Source: a virus
Length of the DNA: 42,197 nt
IMG/VR virus record: IMGVR_UViG_3300037847_002271
Span: 1-42,197 of that record
Reading direction: 5' to 3' (one strand)
In this document: positions 37,295 through 42,197 of the stretch, one piece after another
How positions within the stretch are numbered: position 1 is the first letter of the stretch
How the letters are laid out: every line of letters starts with the position of its first letter
Position numbers and translations under genes: made by a program
Notes under the pieces: model-generated
Told to the model about the DNA's origin: nothing
The model's input: the letters and a program-made list of their open reading frames with translations, nothing else
The model's database searches: none

Positions 37295-38394
37295 TGGCTG
37301 ATAGAAAGATCTCGGCCCTTGACCCACTAGATAGTCCAGCAGCCGGTGATTTGTTTGTCGTAGTTGACGTAAGTGAGCCGACTGACGCAACCAAGAATAA
37401 AAGGCTGACGTTTGAGACGCTGCACAAGTCTGTTGGCGATGGAACGGAAACTGGACCATCGATCAGTTTTTCAAGTGATGCAAATACAGATGGATTTTTC
37501 AAGCCTGCTGCGTCTGAAGTCGCGGTTGCTATCAATGGAACGTATAGCAGCAAGTTCACAGCAGCTGGATTCCAGGTAGGCACTGGAACGGCAGCAGCAC
37601 AGCTGCACCTGTTCAGCACTGATACAACCGATCAGGTCATCATTGAAAATACTGATGCTGGTCTAGATACAGCGCCTGACGTGGTGTTGTATCGCAACTC
37701 GGCTTCGCCTGCTGCTGATGATTTTCTCGGCAACCTTGAGTTCAGAGGCAAAAACGATGCAGCTGAAACCATTGCCTACGGCCAAGTTTTTACAAAAATC
37801 GCTGACGCAACTGATGGCAGCGAAGATGGCACGCTCCAGCTGATCACAATTGCTGCTGGCACCTCAGCTGCTCGTGTAACGGTCAAAAGCGACAAGGTTG
37901 GAATCAACGAGGCTGACCCACAGCATCCGATCCACATCACGGAATCGGTTGCAAACACTGGTTTGTTCATCGAATCAGCTGAAGCTGTTGCCGTAAGTGC
38001 TGCTGACATTACGCTGTATCACCACAGAGGTAGCAGCGTTTCTGGTCAAGACGCTGATGTCCTAAGCACCATCAGGTTTCAAGGCAACAACGACGCTTCA
38101 ACGCCTGAGCAGATTTTGTTTGGAGCGGTTGAAGCCAGCATCGTTGATGCCAGTGATACGACTGAAGACGGCAAGCTTGATTTCAAGGTGCAGTCTGCTG
38201 GCACATTGACGAGCATCGCTGCGATTACAGCCGCCAATGTCACACTTGGCAGTCGTCCAATTTTGCCAACTCATACACCTGCATCAGCTACTGCTACTGG
38301 CACAGCAGGTGAGGTGGCATGGGATGCAGATTACATCTACATCTGTACTGCCACAGATACCTGGAAACGGGTTGCTATTTCAACGTGGTCGTGA
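37294..38394 (+). CDS. Tail fibre protein (366 aa)
   Basis: The N-terminus 'MADRKISALDPLDSPAAGDL' with 'FVVVDVSEPTDATKNKRLTF' is an attachment module shared with the next protein. Middle beta domains follow ('VVLYRNSASPAADDFLGNLE', 'LYHHRGSSVSGQDADVLSTI'), two related copies of a 'dx..yr/hrnS.SP..D.lG.i.F.G.Nda' repeat. C-terminal 'WDADYIYICTATDTWKRVAI' is a typical fibre end. Confidence 0.82.
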   Translation: MADRKISALDPLDSPAAGDLFVVVDVSEPTDATKNKRLTFETLHKSVGDGTETGPSISFSSDANTDGFFKPAASEVAVAINGTYSSKFTAAGFQVGTGTAAAQLHLFSTDTTDQVIIENTDAGLDTAPDVVLYRNSASPAADDFLGNLEFRGKNDAAETIAYGQVFTKIADATDGSEDGTLQLITIAAGTSAARVTVKSDKVGINEADPQHPIHITESVANTGLFIESAEAVAVSAADITLYHHRGSSVSGQDADVLSTIRFQGNNDASTPEQILFGAVEASIVDASDTTEDGKLDFKVQSAGTLTSIAAITAANVTLGSRPILPTHTPASATATGTAGEVAWDADYIYICTATDTWKRVAISTWS

Positions 38395-38426
38395 TGGCGG
38401 TAGCATTAGTTGGAGGTTGAGGAGTC

Positions 38427-39326
38427 ATGGCAAACGCAAAGATTACTGATCTGACTGAGCTAACAGCAGTTCAGGGATCTGACGTTTTGCCGATTGTTGA
38501 CACGCTCAACGATCAGACCAAGAAAGTCACCGTGACCAATGTGGTTGCGACTGGTCTGGGTACAGGAGTTATTACAACTGACAAGATTGCTGACGATGCG
38601 GTCACGGCAGCAAAACTTGAGGACACAACAGTTACGGCAGGGAGTTATACGATTGCCGATATTACTGTTGATGCACAAGGTCGTTTAACAGCCGCGTCAA
38701 ATGGAACAATTACGCTGGCTGATGGATCAGTCACTTATGCCAAGATCCAAGATGTCAGCGCAACTGACAAGTTGCTTGGCCGCAGCTCTTCTGGTGCGGG
38801 TGATGTAGAGGAAATTACATGCACTGTTGCAGGCCGTGCATTACTTGATGATGCAGACGCCTCCGCTCAACGTACGACACTTGGTTTGGCGATTGGCGTT
38901 GACGTACAGGCTTTCGATGCTGATACCGCCAAGACAGATACGACCCAAACGTTTAGTGCTGCACAGACGTTCACAGCACAGTCAGTGCATAACGGTGGTC
39001 TGACTGTTGATGGTCCTTATGAGCAGACGGTTGAAGCTGTTTCAGCACTCGACATTGATCTAAGTACCGGCAACTACTTTACGAAGACGATTTCTGCTGC
39101 ATCTACGTTTACGTTCAGCAACCCTCCGTCATCTGGAACAGTTGGCAGTTTTACGCTTGAACTGACTGTGCAGACAGGTGGTACGGCTCAATGGCCGTCC
39201 TCAGTAAAGTTCCCAGGCAACAATCCTCCAAATATAACGGCAGGCAAGACCTCGATATTTGTCTTTATCACCGATGACGGCGGTACACGCTATCGCGGTG
39301 CATTCCTTGCCGACTACGACAACTGA
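38427..39326 (+). CDS. Tail fibre protein (299 aa)
   Basis: The N-terminal 'MANAKITDLTELTAVQGSDV' and 'LPIVDTLNDQTKKVTVTNV' match the attachment module of the previous gene. The centre contains 'GRALLDDADASAQRTTLGLA', identical in protein to a stretch of the 604-residue fibre. The C-terminal 110 residues ('VDGPYEQTVEAVSALDIDLS', 'GTVGSFTLELTVQTGGTAQW', 'FITDDGGTRYRGAFL') are repeated in the gene at 39791. A GAGGAG site precedes the ATG. Confidence 0.82.
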   Translation: MANAKITDLTELTAVQGSDVLPIVDTLNDQTKKVTVTNVVATGLGTGVITTDKIADDAVTAAKLEDTTVTAGSYTIADITVDAQGRLTAASNGTITLADGSVTYAKIQDVSATDKLLGRSSSGAGDVEEITCTVAGRALLDDADASAQRTTLGLAIGVDVQAFDADTAKTDTTQTFSAAQTFTAQSVHNGGLTVDGPYEQTVEAVSALDIDLSTGNYFTKTISAASTFTFSNPPSSGTVGSFTLELTVQTGGTAQWPSSVKFPGNNPPNITAGKTSIFVFITDDGGTRYRGAFLADYDN

Positions 39327-39331
39327 GTCCA

Positions 39332-39787
39332 ATGGCGATCCAGCTTAAGCGCAGCAGTACAGCTCACAAACGACCGACGCCATCAGCGATGTCGGCTGGT
39401 GAAGTGCTGGTCAACAACAATGCAGCATCACCTGGTCTGTTTTTTAAAGGCAGTGATGGCGCTTTGGTCAAAGCTGGTCCTGTTCATATCGGTAGCAGTG
39501 CTCCAAACTCGTCTCCTGCTGGTCAATCTGGCGTTCAAAAAGGTGAGCAATGGCTTGATACAAGTGTCACGCCAAACAAACTGAAGGTTTATGACGGCAC
39601 GCAGTGGGTTTCGACAACGCCCACGGTGTCAGAAGGTGGTCAGGGTGCAATTCTTCAAAACCTGCAAACTATCGACGCTGATGTAACTTTGACGAGTTCG
39701 TATAATGGCTTTAGTGTTGGACCGGTTGCGGTAGACACTGGCGTCACAGTTACTGTTTCAGCCGGGTCTACCTGGCACATCATTTAA
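39332..39787 (+). CDS. Tail fibre / adaptor protein (151 aa)
   Basis: 'MAIQLKRSSTAHKRPTPSAM' with 'SAGEVLVNNNAASPGLFFKG' is the N-terminal fibre module also found at the start of the 604-residue fibre. A 'GEQWLDTSVTPNKLKVYDGT' with 'QWV' segment follows, and the end is a short beta domain. It likely attaches other fibre parts. Confidence 0.8.
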   Translation: MAIQLKRSSTAHKRPTPSAMSAGEVLVNNNAASPGLFFKGSDGALVKAGPVHIGSSAPNSSPAGQSGVQKGEQWLDTSVTPNKLKVYDGTQWVSTTPTVSEGGQGAILQNLQTIDADVTLTSSYNGFSVGPVAVDTGVTVTVSAGSTWHII

Positions 39788-39790
39788 GCC

Positions 39791-40252
39791 ATGTCCTACG
39801 GAACAGTCAAAGTCAATCAGATCACGACCAGCACCCAGACGGTAACGGTCGATAATCTCGTTGACTCTTCAGCTGCTACGACGTACACCGCGTTGCAGAC
39901 GTTGAACGCAGGGCTTGCAGTAGACGGACCATATAAGCAAGCCGCTGAAACGATCTCAGCTTTAGACGTGGATTGTTCAACGGGAAATTACTTCACAAAA
40001 TCCATAAGCAGTAGTTCGACCATAACTTTCAGCAATATCCCCGCATCTGGAACGGTGTGCGCTTTTACGCTTGAGTTGAGTCTTACAGGCAGCGGCACTA
40101 CCATCACTTGGCCGTCTTCTGTTTACTGGAATAACGATGCTGGTCAAACAGCTCCGACCCTGACAGATGCACGGAAGCATCTGTTTACCTTTATCACTTC
40201 GGACGGTGGTACTACCGTACGCGGTGCAGCTCTTTTAAACTACACCGCCTGA
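39791..40252 (+). CDS. Tail fibre tip-like protein (153 aa)
   Basis: N-terminal 'MSYGTVKVNQITTSTQTVTV' and a C-terminal domain ('VDGPYKQAAETISALDVDCS', 'GTVCAFTLELSLTGSGTTIT', 'FITSDGGTTVRGAALLNY') that duplicates the end of the protein at 38427. Likely a fibre tip or capping protein. Starts three bases after the previous stop. Confidence 0.8.
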   Translation: MSYGTVKVNQITTSTQTVTVDNLVDSSAATTYTALQTLNAGLAVDGPYKQAAETISALDVDCSTGNYFTKSISSSSTITFSNIPASGTVCAFTLELSLTGSGTTITWPSSVYWNNDAGQTAPTLTDARKHLFTFITSDGGTTVRGAALLNYTA

Positions 40253-40260
40253 GGCTAAGT

Positions 40261-42197
40261 ATGGATCCGATCACCCGTGCTATTGCGTCTGCTGCTGCTG
40301 GAGCGGCGGGTGCTGGTGATGCGACTTATGTCGATGATGTGTTTAGCACCACGCTATATACCAGCAACGCTTCATCAAACTTTGATGGTACGGAGCAGGT
40401 TATCACAACCGGAATTGATCACACTGAAGGGTTTTTAACATGGATCAAAGACAGAGATACAAACAATGATCATGTTTTGTTTGATAGTGAGCGGACTGGC
40501 ACATATTATCCCTGGCTTTATTCAAATGATGATGCTGTGGAGCAAGATACCGCAGATATTTTTAAAAACCCAACTTCAACAGGTTTTACAGTAAAAGCCG
40601 CTACTTCTGGCTCGGGGACAATGAGAACTAACCCGACCGGAAGCAAGTCTATGGTTTCTTGGAACTTCCGCAAAGCACCGGGGTTCTTTGATATTGTGAC
40701 TTATACGGGAACTGGCTCAGCGCATAGTATCTCTCATTCATTAGGGTCTGTGCCTGGAATGATTATCTACAAAGCGATTGACCATACTAGAGAGTGGATG
40801 GTTTATCACAGAAGTCTTGGAGCAAGTCAAGCGGTCGCATTGAATCTTACTAACGCAGCATTTAGTACATCTGACTTTGGCTCCGGCCCAACTTCTACTC
40901 AGTTCTCCGTAGGCAGTGGTGCGGTAAATAACACTTCAGGTAAAAATTATATTGCCTATATCTTTGCCCACGACGATCAATCGTTTGGAACGAATAGCGA
41001 CGAGAGCATTATTAAGTGTGGGAGCTTTACCGTTACTGGCAATGCGTCGACCGGTGATTTTATTGATGTAGGCTTTGAACCTCAGTTCGTTCTCACAAAA
41101 ACAAAGGACATTACTAACGACTGGGTAATAGGTGACGTCATGCGTGGGGCATCACACAATGAATTTAAGTATTTACTGCCAAATTCCTCAAACGCTGAAG
41201 GCACATTATCCTCAGATAATTTTTACGCTACATCTACAGGCTTTCGCTATCGAGCTATAGGTGGTTCTGTCGGTGATGAAGTTATCTACATGGCAATCCG
41301 GCGTCCGCATAAGCCGCCGACTGCTGGAACGGATGTGTTTAAAGCTGTTCAAACGACTTCGCAGCCGATAAGCGTTGGCTTCCCTACTGACTTGCACATT
41401 AGCGCTGAGACGAATTCTGGTGGCGCTAGGTATTGGGTTCCGAGGCTAACTAACAATTATTTGAATTCCCATTCTACCAGCCCAGAATCAGCAGGAAGTA
41501 CGTATTTTAAGTTTGATCTACAAGATAGCTTTAGCACGGGCAGTTTCTTTGGCAGTGCTCAGACTATTAACTGGCAGTTCCGCCGCGCCCCAGGCTTCTT
41601 CGACGTGGTGACTTATACGGGAACAGGCAGTAATCAATCTATCTCTCACAACCTTGGCGCTACTCCTGAGCTGGTAATTGTTAAAATAAGATCCGGCAAT
41701 ACTAGGCAGTGGATTGTATGGACTCCTGACATAACAGAGGGCAAGACTCTTAGGCTAAACGACTCTACCGCGGAAGACAATAATATACCTAACGCTTTTC
41801 AAGCTAACAGCACTTTTACCGCCACTAACTTTGGAGTAGGCACTAATGATTCGACAAATGGAAGCGGCTATAAATATGTGGCCTTTTTGTTTGCATCTCT
41901 AAGCGGCATAAGCAAAGTTGGCACTTATTCTGGCACAGGTAGTAACATCAATGTTGACTGTGGATTTACAGCAGGTGCTCGTTTTGTCATGATAAAAAGA
42001 ACTGACACCGAAATAAATCCTGATCCCGGCACAGATTGGTACGTATGGGATTCAACCCGCGGCATTGTCAGCGGTAACGATCCCTATCTCCTGTTGAATA
42101 CAACTACTGCTCAAGTCACCAACACTGACTACATTGATCCGCTGAATGCCGGGTTTACAGTTACCTCGTCAGCCCCTGCTGCCCTTAATACCAGTGG
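40261..42197 (+). CDS. Large tail fibre / lectin-like protein (3' end cut by window edge)
   Basis: ATG 40261, open to the end of the window (645 residues seen). It has internal repeats: 'WNFRKAPGFFDIVTYTGTGS' with 'SISHSLGSVP' near nucleotide 40660 and 'WQFRRAPGFFDVVTYTGTGS' with 'SISHNLGATP' near 41570, about 304 residues apart; shorter related units near 41000 ('CGSFTVTGN') and 41910 ('VGTYSGTGS'). This DUF7483-like pattern is common in marine cyanophages and is probably a receptor-binding beta domain. Confidence 0.82.
   Translation, partial: MDPITRAIASAAAGAAGAGDATYVDDVFSTTLYTSNASSNFDGTEQVITTGIDHTEGFLTWIKDRDTNNDHVLFDSERTGTYYPWLYSNDDAVEQDTADIFKNPTSTGFTVKAATSGSGTMRTNPTGSKSMVSWNFRKAPGFFDIVTYTGTGSAHSISHSLGSVPGMIIYKAIDHTREWMVYHRSLGASQAVALNLTNAAFSTSDFGSGPTSTQFSVGSGAVNNTSGKNYIAYIFAHDDQSFGTNSDESIIKCGSFTVTGNASTGDFIDVGFEPQFVLTKTKDITNDWVIGDVMRGASHNEFKYLLPNSSNAEGTLSSDNFYATSTGFRYRAIGGSVGDEVIYMAIRRPHKPPTAGTDVFKAVQTTSQPISVGFPTDLHISAETNSGGARYWVPRLTNNYLNSHSTSPESAGSTYFKFDLQDSFSTGSFFGSAQTINWQFRRAPGFFDVVTYTGTGSNQSISHNLGATPELVIVKIRSGNTRQWIVWTPDITEGKTLRLNDSTAEDNNIPNAFQANSTFTATNFGVGTNDSTNGSGYKYVAFLFASLSGISKVGTYSGTGSNINVDCGFTAGARFVMIKRTDTEINPDPGTDWYVWDSTRGIVSGNDPYLLLNTTTAQVTNTDYIDPLNAGFTVTSSAPAALNTS

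Noticed and set aside
36317-42197. Diversity-generating retroelement acting on the fibre genes
   Set aside because: No reverse transcriptase and no template/variable repeat pair was found.

Overview
The window is most of the genome of a tailed bacteriophage with a lambda-like, long non-contractile tail (siphovirus morphotype). Its host is very probably a marine cyanobacterium of the Synechococcus/Prochlorococcus group. Support for the host: a sigma-70 factor whose core resembles cyanobacterial group 1/2 sigma factors, a homologue of the cyanobacterial AbrB regulator (cyAbrB), a DUF4278-like 'YRGVxY' peptide, a possible NblA-like protein, and several small exported or basic proteins of types I recall only from marine cyanophages. 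I see no integrase, tRNA, rRNA, CRISPR array, insertion sequence, DNA polymerase or helicase. Both ends cut through tail genes, which fits a circular or permuted genome opened inside the tail-fibre region.

Layout. 1-3.2 kb: end of the tail-fibre region (tail-assembly chaperone, small adaptors, one long repetitive fibre), closed by a strong terminator. 3.2-6.5 kb: a porin-like protein and small membrane or exported proteins on both strands, then a C39-type cysteine peptidase that is the best endolysin candidate. 6.5-7.9 kb: HNH protein, dCTP deaminase and two small proteins. 7.9-12.1 kb: a minus-strand early operon running from a TATAAT promoter near 12.21 kb through small membrane and zinc-ribbon proteins, a RecE-like exonuclease, an ERF annealing protein, an AlpA/excisionase-type HTH protein, SSB, an intrinsic terminator, and finally the sigma factor. 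12.1-12.3 kb: regulatory region with divergent promoters. 12.3-16 kb: RusA resolvase on the minus strand, then mainly plus-strand genes, including a replication-initiator-like gene that carries iterons and has another repeat cluster upstream, followed by a chain of overlapping small genes.

16-27 kb is the packaging and head module: small and large terminase, cyAbrB homologue, DUF4055-type portal, Mu F-like head morphogenesis protein, scaffold, major capsid protein, decoration-like protein, connectors, tail terminator and tail tube. 26.5-36.3 kb is the lambda-type tail set: G/GT chaperones with an A AAA AAC frameshift site, tape measure, M, L, a K function split over two genes, I-like and J-like proteins. 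36.3 kb to the right end holds five fibre or adaptor genes with shuffled shared domains.

How it may work together (inference): early minus-strand transcription makes recombination proteins and, past an attenuator-like terminator, the phage sigma factor, which could redirect host polymerase to the plus-strand late genes. The O-like protein would open the origin inside its own gene and recruit host replication enzymes, with ERF, exonuclease, SSB and RusA processing concatemers for the terminase. The cyAbrB homologue, placed behind a palindromic operator-like sequence in the packaging module, would be a second transcriptional control aimed at the host or at the phage itself.
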